From positions 124,001 to 188,000 of the forward strand of contig CALXPL010000001.1 of the NCBI GenBank assembly GCA_944390275.1: 64,000 nucleotides of DNA. The letters are read 5' to 3'. The notes beneath the pieces are model-generated. The model was not told where the DNA came from. It saw nothing but the letters and a program-made list of their open reading frames with translations, and did not search any database. Below are positions 34,459 through 44,278 of the stretch, one piece after another; positions within the stretch are counted from its first letter, which is position 1; every line of letters begins with the position of its first letter. The stretch is from an uncultured Alphaproteobacteria bacterium (GTDB lineage Bacteria; Pseudomonadota; Alphaproteobacteria; RF32; CAG-239). A program made the translations under genes and the position numbers.

Positions 34459-35534
34459 AAAATTATATTTTAAAACGACTTTTGCTTATTCCTATTACTT
34501 TGCTTGGAATCATATCCATCAACTTCCTTATTGTTCAATTAGCTCCCGGAGGACCTATTGAGCAAACCTTAGCTAAGTACAGAGGTATGAATGTTAATGC
34601 AACAAGCTCTTTAACTGCTGCTTCGCCAATGCAATCAACAAATTCTCCTGCTCTTCAATACCAAGGCTCTCGCGGTGTTCCCGAAGAGCTTGTCAAAGAA
34701 CTTGAAAAACAATTTGGCTTTGATAAACCCATTTATCAACGTTATTTTGAGATGTTGCGAAATTATGTGTTGTTTGATTTCGGTAAAAGTTATTATAAAG
34801 ATAAAACAGTATGGCAGCTTATTCTTGAACGACTTCCCGTATCTATATCTTTAGGCGTTTGGTCCACTCTAATTATTTATTGTATTGCCATCCCTTTAGG
34901 AATCAGAAAAGCGGTTTTTGACGGTTCCAAATTTGATTTTTGGACTTCTTTTGCTGTTATACTTGGAGCAGCTATTCCTGTTTTTTTATTTGCCGTCTTT
35001 CTTATTGTCTTTTTAGCGGGAGGGACTTACTTTCAATGGTTTCCTTTACGCGGACTAACTTCGCCAAATTGGGACGATTTACCTACTTATAAAAAAATAA
35101 TTGATTATTTTTGGCATATTACACTGCCTGTCTTAACACTTGTTATTGGCGGATTTGCAAGTTTAACTATGCTAACGAAGAATTCTTTTCTTGATGAAAT
35201 CAATAAACCTTATGTCCTGACAGCTAAGGCAAAAGGCTTGTGCTCTCAAAAAATTCTCTATGGGCATGTTTTCCGTAATGCCATGCTTATTGTTATTGCC
35301 GGATTTCCTAATATGCTTATAAAAATGCTTTTCACAGGTTCTTTGCTCATTGAAGTCATTTTCTCACTTAACGGTCTCGGGCTTCTTGGCTACGAAGCCA
35401 TAATGACACGCGACTATCCCGTGATTTTTGGAACTCTTTATGTTTTTGGCTTGTTAGGTTTAGTTTTAAAACTTATAAGTGATCTTATTTATTCCGTCGT
35501 TGACCCGCGTATTAATTTCGAATCGGCCAATTAA
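34455..35534 (+). CDS. yejB: Peptide ABC transporter permease YejB
   Basis: A 359-residue inner-membrane permease, starting at 34455 in an ATGA overlap with yejA. It has the [11 protein letters not shown] motif after the first helix, a periplasmic loop with [20 protein letters not shown], typical of YejB, and the EAA loop [22 protein letters not shown] contacting the ATPase. About six transmembrane helices are expected. Its usual partners YejE and YejF do not follow: the next gene is on the other strand and overlaps by 4 bp. The importer must be completed from elsewhere or be nonfunctional. Confidence 0.92.
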   Translation: MKNYILKRLLLIPITLLGIISINFLIVQLAPGGPIEQTLAKYRGMNVNATSSLTAASPMQSTNSPALQYQGSRGVPEELVKELEKQFGFDKPIYQRYFEMLRNYVLFDFGKSYYKDKTVWQLILERLPVSISLGVWSTLIIYCIAIPLGIRKAVFDGSKFDFWTSFAVILGAAIPVFLFAVFLIVFLAGGTYFQWFPLRGLTSPNWDDLPTYKKIIDYFWHITLPVLTLVIGGFASLTMLTKNSFLDEINKPYVLTAKAKGLCSQKILYGHVFRNAMLIVIAGFPNMLIKMLFTGSLLIEVIFSLNGLGLLGYEAIMTRDYPVIFGTLYVFGLLGLVLKLISDLIYSVVDPRINFESAN

Positions 35535-36259
35535 CGTCTTTGATAAGAATTACTTTTTTGTTCCAACAATAATTGAATTTCACGGTCTTCCAATTTTTGT
35601 TTAGGCTTCTCTATTTGTTGCATCAGTTCAGGATGCATATTTAATAATGTTAGTTTTTGTTGTTCAAGAGCTTGCTGTATCAATTTTTGCTGAACACTAA
35701 GCAGTTCCATTATTTGTGGATTTATTATGTTTAATTGTTGTGTGTTTGCCAAACCGAGTTGAAGCAAATCATTTTGTAATAATTTATGCTGTTGCTCCAA
35801 GGCTTCTTTTTCACTTTGTTTCTTTCTTACATCTCGAAAAATCGCAAAAGTATCCATTCCTTCTAATTTATAAAAACGCTCGTCGTAAATTCTTTCTACT
35901 GAAAACGCTTTTAGCATATTTTCCGGATCAATTTTATGTTCAGTAAATTGAATATTATTGCCATCATATACCGCTATGTTATCTCGAAAAAATTCATAGG
36001 TATGTTTTTTCTGACGGTGTTTATCTATGCCAGCATAACTATACGCTATATTAACTAGACTTTTTGTAAAATTTTCTCGTGAAAGTATCGGTAAATTTTT
36101 TTCTGTTGCATGCGTTTCATATGAGGCTTGCAATATAGAAAGCTGTCTTAATTTTACTAATTCTGAAAATTGTTCTTCCTTAAACGGTACATTTGAAACC
36201 AAGCCTTCAATACCGGCTTTTTCAACCAAGAACATCATTTTTTCATGCAATGAGCTCAT
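35531..36259 (-). CDS. Hypothetical Gln-rich coiled-coil protein
   Basis: I do not recognise this 242-residue protein. It is soluble, with no signal peptide. The N-terminal 140 residues look globular and helical. The C-terminal 100 residues are rich in Gln, Leu and Lys ([18 protein letters not shown], later [17 protein letters not shown]) and likely form a coiled coil. It overlaps the 3' end of convergent yejB by 4 bp. An inverted repeat lies just upstream of its start. No functional hint comes from neighbours. Confidence 0.55.
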   Translation of the reverse strand: MSSLHEKMMFLVEKAGIEGLVSNVPFKEEQFSELVKLRQLSILQASYETHATEKNLPILSRENFTKSLVNIAYSYAGIDKHRQKKHTYEFFRDNIAVYDGNNIQFTEHKIDPENMLKAFSVERIYDERFYKLEGMDTFAIFRDVRKKQSEKEALEQQHKLLQNDLLQLGLANTQQLNIINPQIMELLSVQQKLIQQALEQQKLTLLNMHPELMQQIEKPKQKLEDREIQLLLEQKSNSYQRR

Positions 36260-36262
36260 TTA

Positions 36263-36295
36263 ACTTCGCCTGTGTTATTTAATTATAGGCGAAGT
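36263..36295. repeat. Inverted repeat in the promoter of the gene at 35531
   Basis: ACTTCGCCT at 36263-36271 and AGGCGAAGT at 36287-36295 are perfect inverted arms around an AT-rich loop. On the minus strand the loop carries TATAAT right after the upstream arm, a few bases before the ATG at 36259. No T run follows, so an operator is at least as likely as a terminator of rppH. Confidence 0.4.
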
Positions 36296-36318
36296 ATAGC
36301 ACAAAATTTTCTGAAATT

Positions 36319-36798
36319 CTACAAAATTTTGTATTCTTCAATTATGGGCTTATATTTATTTATTATTGTTCTATAAACTTCTTTTTTAAATGAAACGACA
36401 TTCTTATCGGCGTTTTCAATATCAATCCATTTCCAGCTTTTAAATTCCGGTTCTTTTGTTTGTAAATTTATTTCCGAATCTTCTCCTAAAAACAAAAGAA
36501 GACTCCAATATTGTTCTTGACCATCATAATCTCTACCTTTTTTCTTGCTGTTTGCTTTTACTTCCGGAGGAAATTCATATATTAAGGGCGTTGTTTCGGT
36601 TAAAATGGCTCTTACTGAACTTATGGATGTTTCTTCTTTTAATTCTCTTATTGCAGCTTCTTGTGCTGTTTCCTTTTCATCAATTCCTCCTTGAGGAAAT
36701 TGCCATGCTTGTTCCCAGTTTCCTATTCTTTCACAAATTAAAACTTTTTTATTCTTGTTAAAAACAATTATTCCTGCGTTTTTGCGATATTTTTTCAT
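36319..36798 (-). CDS. rppH: RNA pyrophosphohydrolase (Nudix)
   Basis: A 159-residue Nudix hydrolase that removes pyrophosphate from 5' ends of RNA and starts mRNA decay. It begins YRKNAGIIVFNKNKKVLICER, as RppH does. The Nudix box GGIDEKETAQEAAIRELKEE (about 37-56) keeps the Glu ligands, with Thr-Ser where Gly is usual near its end. WQFPQGGID is diagnostic. It is the last gene of the gpmI-envC-ctpA-deacetylase-rppH unit, with a 6 bp gap to the gene before it. Confidence 0.92.
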   Translation of the reverse strand: MKKYRKNAGIIVFNKNKKVLICERIGNWEQAWQFPQGGIDEKETAQEAAIRELKEETSISSVRAILTETTPLIYEFPPEVKANSKKKGRDYDGQEQYWSLLLFLGEDSEINLQTKEPEFKSWKWIDIENADKNVVSFKKEVYRTIINKYKPIIEEYKIL

Positions 36799-36804
36799 CT
36801 TCTT

Positions 36805-37992
36805 CTACTCAACTACTACTTCCGATATTGGTACCAATGCAAATGGTTTTTCTATGGATGTAATATTTTTTTCTTTCATTTCTTCATATGTATATTGTGG
36901 AGAAAAACTATTTATCCAGTCATAAATTTCTATCAAAGCCACCGGCTTTGGTTCAACGGCTATTAAAACAAATCCTTTGTCTTGTGCCAATAATTCTGCA
37001 TTCATTAGCTGACGACGTATATTATCCCTATTATAGTCATGATTTATTACGATATCTGCTTTCTGTCTTGCTAATTCTTTTGTTTCAACATTCTGGACCC
37101 CTGTTTCTCCTGTTGCATCAATAAGCAACAATCCCATTTCTTTGACTTCTTCAAATAATTCTTCTAGACGTTTTTTATTGTTTTCGTCTGCTACTCCGAT
37201 ATTAACAATTACTCCTCCAATTGCAGACTTGGATGAAACAGTCTTCTTTAAACGCCTTTTATTTTCTTCTTGGCTTGCCGTCATACTCATAGCCAAAGGT
37301 CCACTATCCGATTTTAAAAAGTCCTTTGAAGATAAGTACATATCAACATATGTCTCATGACCTTGCTGCCTTGCTTCTGATATGAGTTTGTCATTTTCAT
37401 TTCCATAAGGAGAAAACGAAATGGAAATTTCTGAAGGAAATTTATGAATTACGGCGTTAGTTGTACGTCTGTCCAGCCCCATGTTCTTTATTATAATAGA
37501 TACTCTTGAAAAATTGGGCTGAATTGTTTGTCTTGGACGAGCGTATTCTATCCATGCTTTCTGTCCGTCTCCTGATATCTTTGGCAATAACATATTTTCT
37601 TCTATTCGACTCAACTTTGAATCTACTTCAATATTTTTTAACGGGACATTATCGGCAATATCTTTTAGTTTATTTAAATTAGGGGTATTATTTATAAGCT
37701 CTCTTAATTGAATTTCCTCATTTGTTAAGCCGGAATATGCCCTAGGATTTTTTTTCTCCGTTTCTTCTTTTTTTTCTTCCAATTTTGTAGCTTTTAAGGC
37801 TTTCTTATCGGGAAGGGTTATAACATACTTGGGTGATTTATTTCCTCTATCAAATAAAAGTTTATCTATCTTATTTTCATATTTTGGACTGGTACTTTTT
37901 TCCGCGGCATAAAATGCTAAACCTGATATTATAAATAGTACCCCTAATATCAGTATTATTATTTTTACTTTTTGTTTTATGCTTTTAGCCAA
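36805..37992 (-). CDS. Divergent polysaccharide deacetylase family protein
   Basis: A 395-residue protein with an N-terminal anchor helix (about 9-28), a variable polar stretch and a C-terminal domain of about 230 residues of the divergent polysaccharide deacetylase (YibQ/DUF610) type. Recognisable parts are FPSEISISFSPYGNENDKLISEARQQGHE, broken here as FSPYGNENDKLISEAR, and LLLIDATGETGV. The usual IDDLG-type motif at the start of the domain reads IIKNMGLD, so the first Asp pair is gone. Its substrate in the periplasm is unknown. It lies between ctpA and rppH, the usual place in Alphaproteobacteria. Confidence 0.85.
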   Translation of the reverse strand: MAKSIKQKVKIIILILGVLFIISGLAFYAAEKSTSPKYENKIDKLLFDRGNKSPKYVITLPDKKALKATKLEEKKEETEKKNPRAYSGLTNEEIQLRELINNTPNLNKLKDIADNVPLKNIEVDSKLSRIEENMLLPKISGDGQKAWIEYARPRQTIQPNFSRVSIIIKNMGLDRRTTNAVIHKFPSEISISFSPYGNENDKLISEARQQGHETYVDMYLSSKDFLKSDSGPLAMSMTASQEENKRRLKKTVSSKSAIGGVIVNIGVADENNKKRLEELFEEVKEMGLLLIDATGETGVQNVETKELARQKADIVINHDYNRDNIRRQLMNAELLAQDKGFVLIAVEPKPVALIEIYDWINSFSPQYTYEEMKEKNITSIEKPFALVPISEVVVE

Positions 37993-38006
37993 CCGTTTAA
38001 TTCCTT

Positions 38007-39317
38007 TTATTTTTCAGATTTTCCTTGTTCATATATCCCCATTGCTCGAACTAAATCTATCGCTCTCGACAGTTGATAATCCTTTAAAAGTTCTTCTTTT
38101 TCTGCTTTTGCTTTTGCTTGTTTCTTGGCATCTGTTTTTTCTTCATTTTCATTCTTCAAAGCATTATTATATTCGCCTTCGCTCAATTCAAACGGACTCT
38201 CTATTTCTTCAATTTTTGCCGGTTTTACTTCAACATCGGGTTCTATGCCTTTTACTTGGATTGAGCGTCCTGATGGGGTGTAATATCTTGCTGTTGTTAA
38301 ACGCATCGCTCCATGCTTTCCTAGAGGAATTACCGTTTGAACAGAACCTTTTCCAAAGGTTTTTTCTCCTAAGATAATTGCTCTTTTATGATCTTGTAAT
38401 GCTCCCGCTACAATTTCAGAAGCTGATGCCGAACCATCATTTACTAGAACGACTATCGGTAATCCCTCCGCTATATCTCCTTTTTTGGCATTGTATTTTA
38501 CCGTGTCTTCTTCGTTTCTTGAACGCGTTGATACTATCTCTCCTTGGTTTAAAAATAAATCTGAAACACTTACGGCTTGATCTAACAATCCTCCCGGATT
38601 ATTTCTTACATCTATGACAATCCCTTTTAAATTGCCTTTTTGTTTCTTCTTTGCATCTGATACCGCTTTTTCAACCATTTTATCCGTATCTTCACTAAAA
38701 GATGTTATTCTTATATATGCAACATCTTCTCCTTTTATGCTACTTTTTACTGTTTGTATTTTTATTTCCTCACGTTTTATTGTTACTTCAAATGGTTTTT
38801 GATTTAAACGGCGAATCGTTAATTTTACTTTTGAACCTATTTTTCCTCTCATTTTATCTACGGCATCATTTAAAGTCATTCCAACAACAGATTCTCCATC
38901 AATATTTATTATATAATCTCCCGGTTTTAAACCTGCTTTGTAAGCCGGAGTGTCATCTAGCGGAGAAACTATTTTTACAACCCCACTTTCCATTGTTACT
39001 TCTATTCCTAAACCGCCGAATTTTCCAGACGTTTGTTCATTCATGTATTTGAAATCTTTATTATCCATATAACTTGAATGAGGGTCTAAAGCGATTAACA
39101 TTCCATTTATTGCGGACTGAATTAACTGTTCATCCGATACTTCATCAACATATGATGTCTTGGCTCGTTCCAAAACTTCTCCAAATAAATTTAACAACTC
39201 ATATGTATCTTCTTCCGACGTTATCGTTTGGGTTTCTTTTTTGGCTGCATTTGCATTTACAACCACGGTACAAAAGAATAAAAACATCGCAGAAATAGTT
39301 GTTATTTTTTTAGACAT
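38007..39317 (-). CDS. ctpA: Carboxy-terminal processing protease (S41)
   Basis: A 436-residue periplasmic protease; the start at 39317 is fixed by an AGAGGA ribosome site and the signal peptide that follows (about 1-24, ending NANA). A PDZ domain is near 85-170 (GGLGIEVTMESGVVKIVSPL). The catalytic Ser is in VNDGSASASEIVAG and the catalytic Lys in GEKTFGKGSVQ. A charged C-terminal tail is rich in Lys and Glu. CtpA trims envelope proteins and regulates peptidoglycan hydrolases. It lies downstream of envC, matching a cell-wall remodelling role. Confidence 0.95.
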   Translation of the reverse strand: MSKKITTISAMFLFFCTVVVNANAAKKETQTITSEEDTYELLNLFGEVLERAKTSYVDEVSDEQLIQSAINGMLIALDPHSSYMDNKDFKYMNEQTSGKFGGLGIEVTMESGVVKIVSPLDDTPAYKAGLKPGDYIINIDGESVVGMTLNDAVDKMRGKIGSKVKLTIRRLNQKPFEVTIKREEIKIQTVKSSIKGEDVAYIRITSFSEDTDKMVEKAVSDAKKKQKGNLKGIVIDVRNNPGGLLDQAVSVSDLFLNQGEIVSTRSRNEEDTVKYNAKKGDIAEGLPIVVLVNDGSASASEIVAGALQDHKRAIILGEKTFGKGSVQTVIPLGKHGAMRLTTARYYTPSGRSIQVKGIEPDVEVKPAKIEEIESPFELSEGEYNNALKNENEEKTDAKKQAKAKAEKEELLKDYQLSRAIDLVRAMGIYEQGKSEK

Positions 39318-39328
39318 TGTGTTCCTCT

Positions 39329-40561
39329 TTAATTTTGAATCCATGTTAATGGGTTGATTGGATGATTATCTTTTCTTATTTCAATATATAACTTCGCATC
39401 ATCGTTCTCGGGCATTTGACCTACCGGCTCTCCAGCTAGCAATAACTGCCCCAACTCTATATCCATTGTTTCCAGCCCTGCCAGAAGGCTTAAATAGCCT
39501 TTTCCATGATCTATAATAATTAAATTACCATATCCTCGAAAAGGTCCGGCAAAAATTACCGTTCCATCAAAGGGTGCAACAACTTGTGCCTGACTTCTCG
39601 TTTTTACAATAATTCCTTTTGAACTTACGCCTTTAGCTGTTTCCTCGCCATACCGCGTAATTATTTGTCCGCGAGCCGGCATAGGTAATCTGCCCTTAGC
39701 TTTGATAAAACCTTCTCCTTGTTCTTTTATAGCTTCCTCTTTCAATTTATTCAAGTAAGCTCGCTCTTTTTCCTCCTGTTTTTTTCTTTTTTCTTCGGCT
39801 TTAAGACGCTCTTCTTTTTCTTTACGCTCCTTTTCTAATCTCTCTTTTTCTAGTTTCTTTAGCAAATCTCTTAAATCTTGAGCTTGTGCCGCTAAACGAT
39901 TTACTTTCTTTTGTGAAGCATCTTTTTGAACTTTTAGAGTATTTCCTAACTTTGATTTTTTTTGCATTAGTGCTTTTAATTGGCTATGCTCTTTTTCCAG
40001 TATATCTTTTTGTGCTATAATTTTTTTTACTTGTTTTTCTTTTTGTTGTTTTTGCTTTTCTATCTCTTCTAGCTTCTTTCGAATTCTTTGCGCATTTTGC
40101 TCCAAATAAGGAACAGTCTCTCTTAAAAGCATGGCACTTCTAATTATTTCTACCGGACTTAAAGGTTGTACAAATAAAGATTCCGTTGGCTTTAATGCCA
40201 GATTTTCTAATGCCGAAAGAGTTTTTATTAAATTTTCATCTTCTCTTGTAAAACTATCTTCTTCTCTTTTCAGTTTTTCTTCAAGTAATTTCAGCTCATC
40301 TTCCATTTTCGAAATCTTATCTTCGGTATTTTGAATCTGTTCCGCTGATTTTACCATTTGGCGACTTAATGATTTTAATTCTTTTGCTACTTGTTCGGCC
40401 TGTTCTTGTAATTTTTTATTTTCAGCATTTTCTTTGGCAACTTGTGCTTCCATGCGTGCCAATTCTGATTTTGAAACTTCAACGGCAAGCAACAGTTTGA
40501 TTGAGAATAGAAATATTCCCAATACACAAACTATTCTTTTGCTTGCCGTTGTTAATTTCAT
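39329..40561 (-). CDS. envC: EnvC-like murein hydrolase activator
   Basis: A 410-residue protein with a signal peptide (about 1-26), a very long coiled coil (about 28-285, rich in Lys, Glu and Gln) and a C-terminal LytM/M23 domain (about 290-410). The LytM domain lacks the zinc ligands of active peptidases: the usual HxH is YLSLLAGL here and the first H/D pair is missing. This is expected for EnvC-type regulators, which activate amidases at the division septum rather than cutting peptidoglycan. gpmI stands 6 bp upstream and ctpA 11 bp downstream. Confidence 0.9.
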   Translation of the reverse strand: MKLTTASKRIVCVLGIFLFSIKLLLAVEVSKSELARMEAQVAKENAENKKLQEQAEQVAKELKSLSRQMVKSAEQIQNTEDKISKMEDELKLLEEKLKREEDSFTREDENLIKTLSALENLALKPTESLFVQPLSPVEIIRSAMLLRETVPYLEQNAQRIRKKLEEIEKQKQQKEKQVKKIIAQKDILEKEHSQLKALMQKKSKLGNTLKVQKDASQKKVNRLAAQAQDLRDLLKKLEKERLEKERKEKEERLKAEEKRKKQEEKERAYLNKLKEEAIKEQGEGFIKAKGRLPMPARGQIITRYGEETAKGVSSKGIIVKTRSQAQVVAPFDGTVIFAGPFRGYGNLIIIDHGKGYLSLLAGLETMDIELGQLLLAGEPVGQMPENDDAKLYIEIRKDNHPINPLTWIQN

Positions 40562-40567
40562 CAGTCG

Positions 40568-42106
40568 CTATTTCTTTATTAAAAGAGATTGTCCCGTCAT
40601 TTCTTGAGGTTGACTAATTCCCAATAAATCCAACAATGTCGGAGAAACATCTGCCAGCTTACCATCTCGTAACCCTTTTATCGGAGTTTGACAATTAACC
40701 AAAACAGCTCTTACTTTTCCAACAGTATGAGCGGTATAAGGCTCTCCCGTTGTTTCATCAACCATTTTCTCTACATTACCGTGGTCAGCTGTAATGAAAA
40801 GTACTCCACCTACCTTTTTAATAGCTTCAGCTACTTTTCCAACACATTCATCGACTGCCGCTACCGCCTTTAGTGCTGCCTCCATGATTCCGGTATGTCC
40901 GACCATATCCCCATTGGCAAAATTGCATATGATTACATCGAATCGTTTATTTTCTATTGCTTCAACGAGTTTCTCGGTTACTTCGTAAACAGACATTTCC
41001 GGCTTCAAGTCATATGTGGCAACTTTGGGACTTGGAATTAAAATTCTTTCCTCTCCTTGAAATTCTTTTTCTTCTCCACCATTGAAGAAGAAAGTAACAT
41101 GAGCATATTTTTCTGTTTCCGCAATACGCAGCTGACTTAGCCCATGTTCAGCAACAACTTCCCCAAAGATATTATTTAAGACTTCCGGTCCAAATATGGT
41201 CTTCATAAAACGGCGATGATCTGCCGAATATTCTGTCATACCGATATGTTCTGCAAATTTGATAATCTTTTTTCTTGCAAATCCGTTAAAATCCTTATCT
41301 GCTAAAGCATATAGTATTTCACGAGCTCTGTCTGCTCGGAAGTTACACATTAGTATAACATCTCCGTCTTCAGCTCCTTTATAGTTGCCAATAACGCAAG
41401 GAACAACAAATTCATCATTTATTTCTTTTTTATAAGAATCTGCAATTGCATCTTTCGCAGTATCTGCCTTTTCACCTTCACCTAAAGCTATGGCATTATA
41501 AGCTTTTTCTACTCTATCCCAACGCTTATCTCTATCCATAGCATAGAATCTTCCTGAAATCGTGGCTATGGATACATTTTTGAGTTTCTTTATTTTTTCT
41601 TCAAACTCAGCAACATATTCAGCTGCCGAGGTTGGCGGCGTGTCGCGCCCATCCAAAAAGGCATGAACATGTACCGGAATCCCATTCTCTGCTAATATTT
41701 CGCACATAGCTTCTATATGTTTTTGCGATGAATGGACGCCGCCGGGAGACATCAGTCCCATTACATGGCATGATTTTCCGCTTTCTTTCAGCTTTTTTAT
41801 CATCTCTACTACTATTTCGTTATTTTTAATAGAACCATCCTTTATCGCTTGGTCTATACGAGGTAAATCTTGCATTACCACTCTTCCGGCTCCCAAATTC
41901 ATATGGCCGACTTCTGAATTTCCCATTTGTCCTTCCGGCAAACCAACGGCCAAACCTGATGTTTCTACAAAACAAGTCGGGTATTCTTGAACGAATCTAT
42001 GCCAATTTGGAGTATTTCCCATTTCAATTGCGTTGTCTGAGGTTGTTTTTTCTCTATATCCCCAGCCATCTAATACCAAAAGCATTACTGGTTTTTGTGT
42101 CATCAT
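40568..42106 (-). CDS. gpmI: 2,3-bisphosphoglycerate-independent phosphoglycerate mutase
   Basis: A 512-residue enzyme converting 3- to 2-phosphoglycerate in glycolysis. The metal site and catalytic Ser are in LDGWGYRE and GQMGNSEVGHMNLGAGR (Ser at about 64). FLDGRDTPP, RFYAMDRDKRWDRV and ITADHGNVEKM are all typical. Length matches the family. Two ATGs start the protein; both are reached by the AAGGA site. It heads the run gpmI-envC-ctpA-deacetylase-rppH. Confidence 0.96.
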   Translation of the reverse strand: MMTQKPVMLLVLDGWGYREKTTSDNAIEMGNTPNWHRFVQEYPTCFVETSGLAVGLPEGQMGNSEVGHMNLGAGRVVMQDLPRIDQAIKDGSIKNNEIVVEMIKKLKESGKSCHVMGLMSPGGVHSSQKHIEAMCEILAENGIPVHVHAFLDGRDTPPTSAAEYVAEFEEKIKKLKNVSIATISGRFYAMDRDKRWDRVEKAYNAIALGEGEKADTAKDAIADSYKKEINDEFVVPCVIGNYKGAEDGDVILMCNFRADRAREILYALADKDFNGFARKKIIKFAEHIGMTEYSADHRRFMKTIFGPEVLNNIFGEVVAEHGLSQLRIAETEKYAHVTFFFNGGEEKEFQGEERILIPSPKVATYDLKPEMSVYEVTEKLVEAIENKRFDVIICNFANGDMVGHTGIMEAALKAVAAVDECVGKVAEAIKKVGGVLFITADHGNVEKMVDETTGEPYTAHTVGKVRAVLVNCQTPIKGLRDGKLADVSPTLLDLLGISQPQEMTGQSLLIKK

Positions 42107-42185
42107 TTTTTCCTTTTTTTGATTTTAATTTTGTTGTCAGCATTATATATAATTATTTAAAACATAAAAGTTTTATTTTTAGATT

Positions 42186-43985
42186 TTAATTTGTGTTTTG
42201 CATAATTTTTTGCCATATTTGTGCCGGAATATTGCTTCCGCTAACTCCCTTCATCGGTGAATTATCGTCATTTCCGACCCAAACCGCCGCAACATACTTA
42301 TCCGTAAACCCAACAAACCATGCATCGCGGTTATCTTGTGATGTTCCCGTTTTGCCTGCCACAAAGAAAGGAAGCCTTGCTCGTTTTCCCGTTCCGTTTG
42401 TTATAACATTCTCTAACATTTCCTGCATTTCTTCCGCGGCATAATCAATTAAAATTCTATTGGGTTCATCTTGCTCTCTCATGTAAAGTTGATAACCATC
42501 ATTACTGTAAATTTCTTGAATTGCGTATGGCCATACGGCATACCCCCCATTTGCAATTGACGCATAAGCAACAGCCATATCGATTACCTTTACCTCAAAA
42601 CTTCCCAAAGCCAATGAAGGTGTATTCTCTATCGGCGTCGTAATTCCCATACGTTTTGCCGTTTTTATAATTTTTGAACGGCCTACTTGTTCTGACAAAT
42701 TTATCGTCGCTAAATTTAGCGATTTTGCCAAAGCTGTCCTTAAACTTACTTCTCCATAATACTTTTTATCAATATTTTCCGGTTTCCACCCTTTAATATT
42801 TATTGGAACATCATAGATTCTATCATCAGGTGAATAACCATTTTCTATTGCCGTAACATAAACAAATGGTTTAAAAGACGACCCTGGTTGGCGAAGAGCT
42901 TGAGTTGCACGATTAAACTGACTTTTGTAATAGTCAACACCTCCTACCATTGCCTTAACGGCACCCCATTTATCAATAACAACCACGGCACCTTGAGTTA
43001 CATTTCTCCATTTGTTGGCCGATATAATTTCTTTTAATACTTTCTCAGATCTTTCTTGTAATGCTTGATCAAGTGTTGTCGCTACATAAATATCACTATC
43101 TCGCTCCCCAATATAATCATTTACTTCACTATATACCCAATCCGCAAAGTACCGTCCTCCTTCAACTTTATATGAAGTTTCCGCTCCTATTTTCATTTTT
43201 AGTGCATTTTTTCTTTGTTCATCCGTTATCTTATCATTTTTTACCATATTATCTAAGACAACTTCCGCTCTGTCCCTTGCCTTTTCTTCGCTTGCAATCG
43301 GATTGTATCTTGATGGCGCTTTTAACATACCGGCAATTATTGCTGCCTCTAATAAGTTTAAATCCCGTGATGATTTTTGAAAATATTTTTGCGAAGCGGC
43401 TTCTATTCCATATGTTCCTGCACCCAAATATACACGATTTAGGTACAATGTTAAAATTTGTTCTTTTGTTAAACGATATTCCAACCAAAATGCCAATAAT
43501 AACTCCTGCACCTTGCGTTTTATTGTTTTATTCGGTGTTAAAAACAAATTTTTTGCAACTTGTTGGCTTATTGTCGATCCACCCTGCACATAACGACGAT
43601 GCCACAAATTAACAACCATCGCTCGGGTAAAGCTAATTATATCAAAACCAAAATGACTGTAGAATCGTCTGTCTTCCGTCGCAACAACTGCATCTGGAAC
43701 ATATGGCGGCAGCTCATCCAAAGGAACTACTTCCGAATATACATTCCCAAAACTTTGTATTTCATTTCCATTTTCAGCAATTATCATTGTTGATGGCTGT
43801 CGCGTGCGGTTAATCGCTTTTTCAATATCCGGCATGGTTAAATAGCACCATCCAATATAAGCCGCTAAACTTATCACCAAGATAAGCATGATTTTAAACA
43901 AAAATCGATATATTTTAACTCTTTGTTTTGACTCTCTTTTTTGACTTTTTTTCTTGTTTTTCTTGAGCTTAGCTTTTTTTGCCAC
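42186..43985 (-). CDS. Class A penicillin-binding protein (PBP1A family)
   Basis: A 599-residue bifunctional peptidoglycan synthase. A Lys-rich cytoplasmic tail (1-25) and a transmembrane helix (about 27-48) are followed by the glycosyltransferase domain with EDRRFYSHFG (Glu104) and GGSTISQQVAKNLFL. The transpeptidase domain has SSFK with Ser369, SLN and KTGTSQ, all intact. At about 600 residues it is the short form, with no large insertion or C-terminal extension as in mrcA of enterobacteria. It is about 80 bp upstream of gpmI and may have its own promoter. Confidence 0.94.
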   Translation of the reverse strand: MAKKAKLKKNKKKSQKRESKQRVKIYRFLFKIMLILVISLAAYIGWCYLTMPDIEKAINRTRQPSTMIIAENGNEIQSFGNVYSEVVPLDELPPYVPDAVVATEDRRFYSHFGFDIISFTRAMVVNLWHRRYVQGGSTISQQVAKNLFLTPNKTIKRKVQELLLAFWLEYRLTKEQILTLYLNRVYLGAGTYGIEAASQKYFQKSSRDLNLLEAAIIAGMLKAPSRYNPIASEEKARDRAEVVLDNMVKNDKITDEQRKNALKMKIGAETSYKVEGGRYFADWVYSEVNDYIGERDSDIYVATTLDQALQERSEKVLKEIISANKWRNVTQGAVVVIDKWGAVKAMVGGVDYYKSQFNRATQALRQPGSSFKPFVYVTAIENGYSPDDRIYDVPINIKGWKPENIDKKYYGEVSLRTALAKSLNLATINLSEQVGRSKIIKTAKRMGITTPIENTPSLALGSFEVKVIDMAVAYASIANGGYAVWPYAIQEIYSNDGYQLYMREQDEPNRILIDYAAEEMQEMLENVITNGTGKRARLPFFVAGKTGTSQDNRDAWFVGFTDKYVAAVWVGNDDNSPMKGVSGSNIPAQIWQKIMQNTN

Positions 43986-43995
43986 AGTTTTTTCC

Positions 43996-44024
43996 TTGTA
44001 CTGAATCCTATTTTGTTATATAAA
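43996..44024 (+). promoter_or_regulatory. Promoter for the small gene and polA
   Basis: TTGTAC at 43996-44001 and TATAAA at 44019-44024, with a 17 bp spacer, 31 bp before the ATG at 44055. Confidence 0.55.
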
Positions 44025-44054
44025 TTATATATCAAATAAGTTAAGGAAAATTTT

Positions 44055-44255
44055 ATGGGTAATATTTCTGTAAATATTAGTGAAACCGTTTATTCTGAAA
44101 TTTTATCTCTCGCCAAGAAAAAGCATTGCTCTCTTGACGAATGCATTTTATCAGCTCTTAATAATTACATCAATGAACAGCAAGATGCTTATTTGACTGA
44201 TTTAAATACCGTAAATTCAGAAGAACGTTCTTTTTTCTTTTCTGCCGGTGAATAG
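44055..44255 (+). CDS. Small ribbon-helix-helix-like protein upstream of polA
   Basis: A 66-residue protein, with an AAGGA ribosome site well placed. A short beta-type start (NISVNISETVYSEI) leads into two helices (LSLAKKKHCSLDECILSALNN, split here as LSLAKKKHCS and LDECILSALNN). This fits the ribbon-helix-helix pattern of small DNA-binding or antitoxin proteins, but no toxin gene is next to it. It lies 23 bp upstream of polA and probably shares its transcript. No family is firmly recognised. Confidence 0.55.
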   Translation: MGNISVNISETVYSEILSLAKKKHCSLDECILSALNNYINEQQDAYLTDLNTVNSEERSFFFSAGE

Positions 44256-44278
44256 TTTTTCTTTTATGTAAGGTTTTT

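Noticed and set aside
37001..40561. Long open plus-strand frames rich in Leu and Phe opposite envC, ctpA and the deacetylase
   Set aside because: They mirror Lys/Glu-rich genes on the other strand and lack starts with ribosome sites; they are shadow frames.
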